From: Nelumbo lutea
Taxonomy: Eukaryota > Streptophyta > Magnoliopsida > Proteales > Nelumbonaceae
Direction of reading: 5' to 3'
Assembly: GCA_022828595.1 (NCBI GenBank)
Contig: JAKGHH010000002.1
Location: forward strand, 39,402,222-39,466,221
Length of the DNA: 64,000 bases
Part shown: piece after piece, positions 43,883 through 55,027 of the stretch
Layout of the letters: each line of letters begins with the position of its first letter
Position numbering within the stretch: position 1 is the first letter of the stretch
Position numbers and translations under genes: made by a program
Notes under the pieces: model-generated
What the model was told of the DNA's origin: nothing
Database searches by the model: none
What the model saw: the letters and a program-made list of their open reading frames with translations, nothing else

Positions 43883-44842
43883 TTATTTTTACTTAGGATA
43901 TTGGGATTTTTTTTTTAAACATCAATTCTTTCTCAACTTTTGTATGTTAACTACGCTGGAGAATTATTCATAAATTTTGCTATAATAAGTGACCTCTTTT
44001 TGCTTTAATATGATGATAATCATTAAAATTTAAAATTTATGAACATGCACATGCAAGGCATGTGGCACTCTATTGGTATTATAAAATTAAAAGGTCGTTG
44101 CTCATTGCATTGGGTTAAGATAAGCTGAAGGTAGCTGTGGCCGACCAACCCAATGTATCCAATATTTTTTAGCTCCATGGAGTTATTAACGAAACTCTAA
44201 AAAAAATTCCAAAAGTATCGGAGAGGACATAGCCCGCCTAGGCCAAGTAATATTGATCAATCTTAACTTTCAAATCCAAGCGCAGGCCCAATAAGTTGTA
44301 CTGGGCTGGGATTTAGTAATTGGATTTGACCTGCCCAATTGCACATAAGGGCAGCTATCGATAACCATAGGTTTATGAATATATAGAATTAATAAAAAAA
44401 ACAAAAATAGAGAACGTATTGTTTTTTTTTTCTGAAAAGAATAGAAATGTAGGGATTACATCCCCAAAAGTCGAACAAATAAAGAAGAAGGGAACGGGAA
44501 AAGATGAGATGCAAAAAATTTAAAAAAAAAAAGAAGAAAGAGCCTCACAAGTAAGCTAATCAACCGCCTGATTTGGTTCTCTGAAAACATGTTGATATTA
44601 AAGACCTCCTTCGATTAGATTTCTCCTTCGTAAGGAGCTTGAGATAATGCCTTTCAGTTTTCAAGGAATATTCACCTTAGGGATGACAAGAAACAAATCA
44701 CCGCTAATACCTTATCAAGATTGTTTCGGACCATACTGGCCACTTAATCAAAAGTAATTTGATTGAATCGAGTTTGAAAGAACCTACACAGTATGGGCCC
44801 AGGTCCAAACTTTAACGAATTCTCCACACGGCCCAGCCCAAG
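43883..44842. other. Intergenic, no gene recognised
   Basis: AT-rich sequence with A-runs at about 44522-44540. The last part is probably the promoter of the VIT-like gene. No clear TATA box was chosen. Confidence 0.35.
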
Positions 44843-44896
44843 TTGCATGAGACAACGAACGAGTGCTACACGTTCCTGAGCCGGAGCACCGCGCAG

Positions 44897-45130
44897 ATGA
44901 GGAGACAACTCGTTGCAAAATTTGCAATTCTCAACACGTATCAAGCCACCTGGCATCAGGCCAGGCGACACCAACATTCTCATCTTACACCAGCTGTTGC
45001 ACATCCGTTGCCATCCTCTAAACTCTCGTATGCACAAAAATTACTAGCAGCAGTAGAAGAAGAGCAAGAAGAACAGCAGCAGAATCAGCTCGACAAGCTC
45101 AAATGGACGATAGCAACTCGACCCATTTGA
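44897..45130 (+). other. Upstream ORF overlapping the VIT-like start
   Basis: ATG at 44897 opens 77 codons ending at 45130, overlapping the main start codon (45103) by 28 bases in another frame. Its Gln/Glu-rich end (EEEQEEQQQNQ) is low complexity. If the transcript begins upstream of 44897, it would reduce main-frame translation. The transcription start is unknown. Confidence 0.3.
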
Positions 45131-46152
45131 TCCCGTTACAGGATGAATCAGGAAAGCAAGGAGGCGAACGGCCAAAAGAACCATGGAGTGAACACACTGT
45201 CAAAAGCATTGTTTATGCCGGCCTTGACGCCATTGTCACCTGTTTTTCCCTCATCTCTTCCATCTCCTCCGTCCACTACTCTTCCGGTGAGCCCACCACA
45301 CCCACATCGTCGTCTTTCTCAGCAGAATACAACGTACCCAACGTCGTCAACGTGCTGTTATTGATCAAAAGCGTCTTTTTTTTTTTTTAATTTATTGGTC
45401 TGAAAATCTTTCTTTTGTACTTCAATTTGTTGTGCAGTTGACGTGTTAGTGTTGGGGTTTGCGAATTTGGTGGCCAACGGGATATCATTGGGATTCGCAG
45501 ATTTCATATCGACTGGCACCAAGAAGGACGCTATTGAAGAGGAGAGGTTGGTTACAGAGTGGGATGTAAATAACCAAGGCCGGCAGCAGCAAATGGAGCT
45601 GATGCAGAGGTATCAACAACTTGGGATGAGCCTCGAAGATGCCACCACTGTGAGTAAAATAAAATCAGATGAGGCAATCGATCGATCGACAACCAGAGCT
45701 GGCTAGCTTATGGTTATTCCATTAATTGATTTTGTTGGGGTTTTAAATAATAAATATTGTTTTGCAAGGTGGTGAACGTGTTTTCCAAGTACAAAGATAT
45801 ATTGATCGACGAGAAGATGACAACCCAAAAAGGAATGCAATCACCGAACAATGAAGAAAAGGCATGGCAGAACGGGGTCGTGACACTGGCAGCGTTCCTT
45901 GCATTTGGCTGTGCCCCTCTGCTTCCTTTCGTGGTGCTGATCCCTTTCACCTGGAGTGAAAGGGTCAAGTTCTTGGGTGCATGTGTCGTGTCTGCACTCG
46001 CCCTTGCCCTTCTCGGTATAGCCAAGGCCAGGATAGCCGGCCGGAGTTATGCGTTTTCCACCGCTGTAACCCTCTTGAATGGTGCCATCGCTGCCGCCTC
46101 TGCTTACCTCATAGGATGGCTACTCAGGGACGTGGCCGGCCTGGAGGACTGA
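45103..46152 (+). CDS. VIT/CCC1-family membrane transporter
   Basis: Exons 45103-45286, 45438-45649 and 45769-46152 (GT-AG, phases 1 and 0) encode 259 residues. VIT/CCC1 proteins move iron or manganese into the vacuole or an ER-derived compartment, exchanging for protons. Evidence: VKSIVYAGLDAIVTCFSLIS (first membrane helix with the conserved Asp, residue 42), VLVLGFANLVANGISLGFAD (helix 2), a cytosolic loop with ERLVTEWDV, VVNVFSKYKDILIDEKM and EKAWQNGVVTLAAFLAFGCA (helix 3), then GACVVSALALALLGIAKARI and TLLNGAIAAASAYLIGWLLR (helices 4 and 5). The length fits the short plant VIT-like proteins. Residue 79 is Leu where the family usually has Met in the I-S-M motif. The metal transported is not predictable from sequence. 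An overlapping upstream ORF may limit translation. Confidence 0.9.
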
Positions 46153-47029
46153 ATTAATGGAATGCCCCCCAACATTTCTTTCTTTTTTGTTTGTTTTATG
46201 TATGCATATATATGGTATGTTGGTATATATCATGGAATAGGATAGAACAACAATGTATGATGACATGGGAAAAAGAAATGTTTTGATAATCAAAACGGTT
46301 TGGGTGCCGAACTGGTTAAGCAGCATGGAGTCATGGAATGTGTTGATTTCGTTAGTTAATACAAAGTTAAGCTGCTCGGTATAATTTATAAAAGCATTAA
46401 CGATTGTAATTTAAGATGATTAATTCCTCCAGTAGTTAAAGCATTGACACGGGAACAGGGCAGGAGCATCGATTGGAATCATTATTGTTATTGCCTATTA
46501 TTGGTCCTTGAGTTGGCTCACATGACAGAACAGAAGTACTGAAGTGGTATCCGTTGAAAGGCCAAAATATACGCTAAGTATTTTCAGCAGTCTATATAGT
46601 GAGGATGATAGAATAAATAAATAACCATGCAATGATCGAGAGAATTCAAAACTATGCAGAGCACACTTGTTTTGGAAAAGGGCCACGGACACGGAGGAAA
46701 TCGTCCGTAGGTGAAACCCATATGTAATGATAGTTTGCCATAAAAATTCATTACAAAGACCCCCCTAAATTTTTACATTTTTTGACAAATACCCCCATGG
46801 CCGAAGAGGGGTCCAGTTTTCTCTAGTATTACGATTAAAACATTTCTCAGGCAACCCACTGTATTCGGAGAAGAGGGGTTGAAGTATATGGTGCTATTGG
46901 TTTGTATCGATAAGCGTAAAAATCAGTAGTTTAGATTATGCATGTGGCTTCTATGTTTTAGTTGATGCAAAAAACCTTGTACTTGTATGTATTTTTACAC
47001 CGTACAATATCAGTAGTAGGGAATACTAA
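46153..47029. other. 3' flank and intergenic sequence
   Basis: After the VIT-like stop comes a probable 3' UTR. Around 46740-46830 is AT-rich sequence with 'acccccctaaattttt' and 'acaaatacccccatgg', similar to 3518-3720. No gene is recognised. Confidence 0.35.
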
Positions 47030-47515
47030 GGCTCTGTTTGGTAAGGGAATATTTTGAATATTCTTTTTTTTTCATTTGTTTCAAGAGAAATAGGGGATGG
47101 GGTGAAAAAAAAGTGGGATGTGAGATCCCAAAATTGTGGAATCGGGGCCGCATCAAAACCGTGCGACCCCAGTGGAAAAACTCGAAAAGACTCGAGTGTC
47201 TTCATCTTCATCCTCTGCCCCACCACTGCCACCGCTAGTAACCACCATTGAAAATGTTTCCACCATGATAGAACCTAAATCGAGCAGATCGAAGGTTTTC
47301 TGCCATGGTAAAATTTAGATTTGGGTTTGCAGACACAGATCGGAGCTTTAGTCATAGAATTCTCTGTCTCTCCCTCCATCTTCCTCTTCTCTCTTCTCCC
47401 TCTTAACAATGTTTTTCTATTATTTTCCCATATATAAAACCAAATAATGGAAGTATAATTTTTTACACTTTCCCGTCTCATCCCACCCAAATCTTCCCAC
47501 AGACCAAATGGAGCC
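47030..47515. mobile_element. 486-bp PIF/Harbinger-like MITE
   Basis: Begins GGCTCTGTTTGGT and ends ACCAAATGGAGCC, an inverted repeat with one mismatch over 13 bp. TAA is present immediately outside both ends (47027-47029 and 47516-47518). The GGSNNTGTTTGG-like terminus and 3-bp TAA target are classic for PIF/Harbinger. The interior has no transposase. Confidence 0.75.
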
Positions 47516-48672
47516 TAATGATTCTTGCTTTTCCTGTTTACGATTTATGGTTTAAGTGTGGTGATGGGTATCCATAGCGGTTTTGGTTGGAGATGTCTTT
47601 TCTTACCATTCAAATAAATTAAAAAATGATAATTTGGGGATCTATAAAATAAAATAGTTAAATAAAAATATTTTCAAAGATAATTGACGAAACACTAATG
47701 GAGAAGGGTCTTTACCAATGCATATCTATGCATAAGGGTAATCTAATTCTTTTAAAGATGCATCTGCTTCTCTTTCCTTTGGTAATTGGTACTAAAGGAT
47801 TTGTCATTTCAAATCTTTTTCTTGAGAACTTTGAATATGGTGTTTTTTGAAAGCTTTTGGTAGTAGAGGATTTGTCATTTCAAATCCTTTTCTGAAAGCT
47901 CTGTATATTTTTTGAAAGCTTTTTATTTGTATAGCCAATACCTACAGCTGTCAAAACATCCAAACTGAGCCTAATCAATCTCTACATCCATGCTAAAGCC
48001 TCACTTATCATTCTTGCTAATGGTTGGAAGGGGTAAAAGAGGGTAAAACAATCACAAGGTATCTTTTAAGTCCATTTAAAAAAGTTAGATTTAAGTCAAA
48101 TAATGAAAACTTCGAGTCTTTTACCCAATATTTAATGATAGTATAGAATCACTTATTTACCTAGCTAATAAAATATTAGCATACAATTCGTCTCTGGAAT
48201 TTTCTCTAAAACTGATCACTGTTCCTATATGATGCTTCATAACTGCTAATTATCTTTTAGTATTTCAGACAATGTTATTCATTTGACAGCTTTACGTTAA
48301 GAAACACTTGGATGAAACAAAAATACCCCTTTTAATAAAGGATTTTTATGACTAAAATGGCCATTGGATTATTTACTTGAAAAATAAAAGAACATGGATA
48401 AGTAACTTATCGAAAAGCAAATGGAGCCTAAAAGGTAAGAACAGTAGCGATGGTGAAATGGGATTTCTTCTCCATTAAAAAAAAGAAGTCACTGAACATC
48501 CCCATGGTTTCAGCAATCATACACAGATGAAATTCTAGAGATACATTCCGACAAGCATTTTGGAGGGAAAAAAAAGGAGAAAATCCAGTATCAATTAATA
48601 TGACGAAGTGGGTTGACAATTGTTAATTGAATACAAATTGTCTGATTTTGATTGCACAACAAGCACATTTAC
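47516..48672. other. Intergenic with further MITE ends
   Basis: Right ends of similar elements lie at about 47961-47975 (CCAAACTGAGCC-TAA) and 48419-48432 (CAAATGGAGCC-TAA); their left partners were not identified. 'ggatttgtcatttcaaatc' occurs twice (47799-47817 and 47869-47887). No exon is seen. 48620-48672 should be 3' UTR of the minus-strand PGAP3-like gene. Confidence 0.4.
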
Positions 48673-51600
48673 CTACTTTACCTTCTTAACAAGACTCGAA
48701 GTCCTGAACTCTGCATCATCTTTGATGAAACTCCACCAGAGGTAGCTCAAAGGGATGGTGGCAGCATGCCAGAGAGCATGAGCGTCCACAAATCCTTGGT
48801 ATGGAGGGAAATCATATGTCTCTAAGAGCATGGCAAGGCCTCCACCCACAACAACCACCCACAATTTCCATCTTGACGGATGGCCAGACAGCCCAGCCCA
48901 GACAGCCCACAGAAGAAGCTGAGCTATGCCCATGATAACACACACTTTCATGTTCAAACCTGTCATAGTATGTCAGACCATCAATACATGCGCAAGTACT
49001 TGATGAAACAGTAAAATACGCAGTATATCTAAAAGGATGATTTTTTAGTGGGAGAAAACTACGTCCTAGTTATTCACCAAACTAGATCATAGTTGTACAG
49101 GTAAAAAAGTTGACAAGGTAAAATCCATGCAATTGAAAGTCAATAGTTGTTAAAATGATGGAGTTTCTTGGCTCTTAAAATTTTGATTATTCCAAATAGA
49201 TCAGGGACACCATAAACATGAGCAAAGCTTAACAGAGTATGCGAGAGGATCTTAAAAATTCTTTACAAATATGGTATTTTAGCAACGTGTAGCTGTATGT
49301 GTATCTTTTAATGGAGAAATCTTATGTGAACCAATCAAGGCTTACCATAGTCAAGTTTATAGAAGTTGAGATATAAGATATGGGTTGTCACGAATGCAAT
49401 TAATGGAGCAGAAACCATGACTCTAGCAGCCTCATCCTTGACATTGAAAGTTCTAAGTATGGCTAGAATAAGGGTGTATCCAAGTAAGGCCACAGCTGAA
49501 GAGTAGTCTAGCTTCTCTGTCAGATCTACATCTCTGCAAATGATTCGATATAGAAAAACAGAAAAAAGAAAAACAGGGAAAGTGAAGTTAGCCAATTTCT
49601 CGAATGACGTATTAATTATTATGCACAGCAGAATTGCAATTTAGTCTCATTAGGCCAAGAAAGATAAATATCTGCACACGTGACACTCCAGTGACGCTTC
49701 CAGGACATCTTAAAGGGTGGAGGACAGTTTCAAACAATGTAACCAAAACTTCCTATTTACTCCAAAATGACAATGAGTTAATCCTTTTATTTTTCTTTTC
49801 TTTCCTTTTTGTGTGTGTGTGCCCATCTCCTCCCCCTTCATTAAGGAAGTGGCAAAGTCATCAGGAAAAAGAAAAAGGAAAAAAAAAAAACAAAAGAAAA
49901 AAGAAAGAAGCAAAAGATTACCGTGTGTGAAAAACAGCACTCCAGAACCAGGAATTCATTGATAAGAGCCCATAGATATGCCACAAGGTGGTGTACTCAT
50001 AATACGTCTTCTTATTTGGCCTCAGAGGCAATTTGTAATACAGTAAAATGAAAAAAGATAGCCACCCATGGAACTGTATTGCAAGGTTTAATATAGAAAG
50101 TGCCACAGAAACAGGCTCCTGAAAACATGAATAATGTCTCTTTTTAAACTATTCTCTTATCATTTTATTAGAGGCAGGTAAAGCCGACAAGCAATTAAGA
50201 TTGAAGAAACTATTGATTTCAAAGTGGCACTCGAATATAAAAATACTAGGATACTGGGATTCAAACCTGAATGCCAAAGACACGCCAGAAAGGCCACTTT
50301 CCATGATATTTGACTGGTTTGTTACCCAGTTTCTCTCTTTCCCTGTCTCTATCAAGCATGCAGTGGTACCGACAGTCACTCTGACAATCCCACTGTTTCC
50401 ACCTCAGATATAGTGGTTCTTGCATGTACCATGGACCATCAACAGGGATCCCATCAGATGAGAACCTGCAGTGCTGAAAACATGTATCCCCAACACAACC
50501 AGTCTTCTCACACTGGTCTACACAAGACCTGGAATCCAAAATTTTATTATGAAATTATATATCACGATTCAACCCAGCCTAGTAGAATCACAGGGAGAAT
50601 GTTTGTTATAGATAATAACCAAATCCAATTCCATCTATGTTAAACTACTTTCAAGGAATAGAATTTTATCAAGCACATGAAAGACCAAAAAGATTACAAA
50701 ACAAAATAGACCATTATCCCACTTATTTCTTTAAAGAAAATTAATTAAAAAGCAAAAAAAAAAAAACAAAACAAAGTATACAAGGTGTATATGGGCTTTG
50801 TAGCCCATGTGAAAAAAAAGCAGAAAAATCTAAAGAAAACAAAAAAGGGGAATGTCAAAATAAGGATCCACACCCTACAAACCCGACCTTAAACATCATG
50901 ATCAACACTTAAACACAATAAAGACCCACTTAAACCATGCACTGTGCAGCCCCAATAGAAACAATTCTTAAATACCCAACCAGAACAAAAAACTAACCAT
51001 CCAATACTTAAAGCATGCACTATGTAAACCACCAGAAATGAAGTTGAAGTACCAAACCTGAAGAATGACCAACCAACCAACGTGACAAACACCCAGAAAA
51101 CTTCCAAGGACCCATAATCCGCATGCTATCATCCCTTCCTGTCAAGTCAATTTCCACTCCCCCCCCCCCCCCATATCTTCCCCTGCCTCTAGTTCTTTTT
51201 TCTTTTTCCTTTGATAGGTTTCTAGTTCCTTTTTCTTCTTTTTTTTTTTCCTTATTATGTTGAGAAAGAGGTAATTTCATTATAATCAGCAAGCTAAAGG
51301 GCTATACTAAAGAGGTATAAAAGCTACATAACAAAAAAGGACCTCTTAACCCTTGATTTAGCTAATCCATGAGCCATTGGGTTTAGCTTCCCTGGAATCT
51401 AATCTGGCCATTCAGCAGAGATGGGATTTCTCTAATTTCACTGAGAAGATGAGAGATAGTATCCAAGGGCCACTGTCCACACTTTAAGACCGTAAAATAG
51501 CCTTTTACAAGTCTCCAATACCAATAGTTATCAAAGTGATTTGATAGATACCTAACAATTCTGAGACCAATCAACAGGGCTTTAACCTGTGCTCTATTGA

Positions 51601-54600
51601 ACTGGACTCTCCTATTGGCCCACTAAAACCCATAATGTAGCACCATCAGCCCTGCGGATGATTCCACCAATTTCTGCTGCACTAATGTAGCACCCATAAT
51701 AGATACCAGTAACTGCATTTTACCCTTGTAATTTCATTGGAGAGTCATTCCTTACAGTTGTACACCTCCTCATGTACCCTGTTCCTCATCTTTAATTAAA
51801 TCATTACTTTCTTCAAAAGAATATACTCTTTCCTGCATTCAAGAAATAAGATTGTAACATTTGCAAACTGAAGATGGGAGATTTGAATATTTTCTTTTCT
51901 GACTGAAAATCCATGTATAAGGTGAAGATCTTGGCATTCTCAAGGAGATAATTAAGGATGTTACAAAAGGAGGGCGATAGGATCAGCCTTGTGAAAATCT
52001 ACAAAAGAGATTGGTGTATCTCCCCTAACATACGTTTTCCATGCAGGGCTAGTAGTGAAACAACTCCATACTTACAACCTCCTATGATCCCCCCCCCCCC
52101 AGATCTAAAGACTCTTTTCAGGACATCCTTCTTCTCACCACCCAAGAAGAGGGAGAAAGCTTTATGGAGGTGCCCAAGAGCAGCTGTTCTATGAAGAAGT
52201 GTGGACTTATAGATACAATTTTGGATAGAGGTCTAATGATGACATGGCAAGGAATTGGAAAGTATAACTCGGAAGCCTAATGATCTGCAATACTTTAAGC
52301 TAAACTTTGATGGAGCATTTTAAGGAATCTGGGAAATTCAGGTATAGGAGGACTTTTCAGATGCCATGATGGATCTATAATGGTACTATTCAGGATCCAT
52401 TGGGAATGGAAATTCAACAAGGGATGAACTGATGGCAGCATCTCTAAATTATAGAAGCCTGACAGTGGAGGGAGACACTAAGGTGATAGAGGGTTGGTTA
52501 AGAAATAATTCCATAGGAACTTGGATATACAAGTATTTGTCTGATTACTGGCGGCAGAGCAGAACTGAATGCTACTTTTCTTTGGACCTCGAAAAGTGGG
52601 AACAGTTTGGCTGATAGATTGGCTAGACAAAGGGAAAACAGGGCGGATTCATAATGGGGTCGGGGGGAACCTGGTTTTGTATTGAGTGGAAATCATAGTG
52701 CTTAATAACTGTCAGCTTCATTAATGCTGCTAAATAAAAAGAAACACAACGAGCAATCTTGCATCCCCTTGGGGTAGTTAGCCTCAGCTAACTCCCACCA
52801 CATTACATTACCATTTTCTTATATACCACTTGGCCCCAATACATTCTGTCTATTACAGCACCTTGTTTTGCAAACCCATTGGCAGACAAGGGTGTCAATG
52901 TTATATTTTGTTCGCATTTCCTCTAAGATGTTTTTTATTTCTCTAGCAGCATATCTGTATTTCCAAGAGACAATCTGGGCCATGCCAAGTTCATGTGTTG
53001 CACATTTACACATAACACACCAGAGGGCAGGCCAAAGAAGGAAGAGTTTAATTCTATGCTACTCCCTTTTTAACTTCTTTTGTGACACATCTTCACAAGC
53101 TCCTTTTTATATAGGCATAACAAGTTCTTTTCAGGTTGCAGAATGGAGGAATGATGGGATTAGGGAATTTCTGTTCTTTATTATATAAGCTTGTTTCTGA
53201 AAGATGCTTGAAAAAATTTTAGCATTTTTTTAGGGATACCCTTACATTTTACAGTAGCAGTGGTTACTTTAAATGGTGGACCCAAGCCAGTGGTGCTGGC
53301 AGTGGATGTGACAACAGAGAGAAAGAAGGATTGGAGGTTTGGGACTTGGCAATGAAAAGGAAAAAGCAAGAAAGACAAAGGGGGCTAGAATTTGGAAAAC
53401 TATTTTCAAAAAAAAAGAAAAAAGAAAAAAGTTGGCCTTGGCACATAAGAAACAAAAACATGAATACAAGAATGGTGAAGGCTGTGCTAATCCTAGTATG
53501 AGGACAACATACACATGAGCTTGTGAATACATGTTTCAATTTTATTGTATAGCACAATTGACCACAGCAAAGTGGTCGGAGCAGATCCAGACTCAAATTT
53601 AATTGCATTTTTTTTCATATGCAGCATGCCAACTTGGTTGCATATGCACTTTTTTCATACCAGCAACAATGACCAATGAAGTTTTTAAATAGAATACTGT
53701 CAAATCATTTGCAATCAAAGAAAATCAAGAGTAGGGAGAATGGGCATATACAGCTTATGGCTGACAAATACAGCTTATGATTTAATATTTGGTTAGCTTC
53801 ACTTAGCAACAATGAAACTCATACATAATTTTTTGATGAATATGGAACCCATACATTATTGCATTCCTTGTTACAATCTCGGCCTTAAAACTCATTTTAA
53901 ACATAGACAAGAAACCATGTTTTCCCTTATACATTTATATAAACCCCATCCTTGATTTCTAGAGAATATCTTTTCAGCCATTTGTTTGACGTCATGGTCC
54001 CATTGAATCTAGAGAGCATAGGACTTTTAATGTACTTTCCCTTGTTAGGTGCAAAAACAGAGTCTGGGAAGGTGCCCCCCCCACCCCCACCCCGGTCCCC
54101 CCCATACACCTTCCACATTGGTTTTCTGCCTGGATACCATAAAATGGTAACATGCAGCTTCAATCAGTACCTAAAACCAGTTACAGAATAACCTTTTTTA
54201 TGAGTGTTGGCTTTTAATCCTAGGTTTTCAGGAAAAAAAATTGATTGACCATCTGAAAAATCTTTATGGAAATTACTACAGGTTGAATGGTTTAAGCAAT
54301 GAGGTTATGCTCTAGACCTCAAACATAATGCATCATGCAGTAATTATGGGATCAACTTCCTAAAGTGATTAACTAACCTTTTGATTTAAATCCAGCTGAC
54401 GGTTGCTCATTTACAAATGGATGTAGCTAAGCTTCAATCTCAACTCTCCCAAGAAAAGGCAACATAATGTTCGAGAAACTTCAGTATATTTTCTTGAATG
54501 GGAAATCAAGGATATGATGATATTGTACCGGTCAAATAAGTCCCAGGTTCCTTATCCCCGTCCAATCTCACTGTTCAATGACCACCGGTTAGACACCATC

Positions 54601-55027
54601 AACAACAATTTGTGTCTTACAACCAATATACTTAGCGCCTTTCCCTACAGAAGAGGATTATTCTCATTCAAGACTACCCATAAATGAGAAAGATCTACTT
54701 TACTGGTTTATTTCCTCCACTTTCTTCCAAGATGTTTAGTATTTATTTATTTTCTTTTGTCACGGTAGAATTACATTTGGAATCTAAGCTCTCCTTCCAT
54801 TTCTTCAAAGTAAATAAAATGTACTTATGATTTATGAAATCCATTTTTGATCAAGATAACGCATTAAACAACAATTTTAGGTAAAGATTTACCTAATCAC
54901 AACTACCAAAAAAGAAACGAACAGAAACCTACTTGTAAAGCGGATCAGAGTCACCGGGACTGGCGTTGAGAACTCCAACCAAACACGAAAATGCCGCGCA
55001 AAAAACAATCCAATAACGATTTGACAT
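48673..55027 (-). CDS. PGAP3: GPI-anchor remodelling phospholipase, PGAP3/Per1-like
   Basis: Five minus-strand exons: 54933-55027, 50267-50528, 49922-50118, 49346-49533 and 48673-48959. They give 342 residues, the usual length for plant Per1-like proteins. Per1/PGAP3 acts in the ER/Golgi membrane and removes an acyl chain from newly made GPI anchors. Exon 1 encodes a signal peptide (MSNRYWIVFCAAFSCLVGVL). A Cys-rich lumenal domain follows (SCVDQCEKTGCVGDTCFQHC, YLRWKQWDCQSDCRYHCM), then seven predicted membrane helices. CREST-type hydrolase residues are visible: SMNSWFWSAVFHTRD (Ser and His183), and VDAHALWHAATIP (His308 and His312). The C terminus is SLVKKVK, a lysine-rich tail that may help ER retrieval. 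All junctions are GT-AG and keep frame. Intron 1 is 4.4 kb and holds a LINE remnant. Confidence in family is high. Confidence 0.94.
52260..52660 (+). pseudogene. LINE-type RNase H remnant in PGAP3 intron 1
   Basis: In shifting frames the plus strand reads KLNFDGAF, GNSGIGGLFRCHDGSI, ELMAA-like LMAASLNYRSLTVEGDTKVI and NSLADRLARQRENRADS. The blocks FDGA, G-I-G-G, VEGD-K-VI and N-S-L-A-D are the plant LINE-associated RNase H (RVT_3) pattern, in the right order over about 130 residues. Stops and at least two frameshifts are present. The surrounding 51.2-52.3 kb may also be LINE sequence. It lies in the opposite direction to the host gene. Confidence 0.7.

Noticed and set aside
53264..53608. 114-codon Phe/Ser/Cys-rich minus-strand frame
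   Set aside because: Low-complexity hydrophobic translation within intron 1 of the PGAP3-like gene; no splice context.
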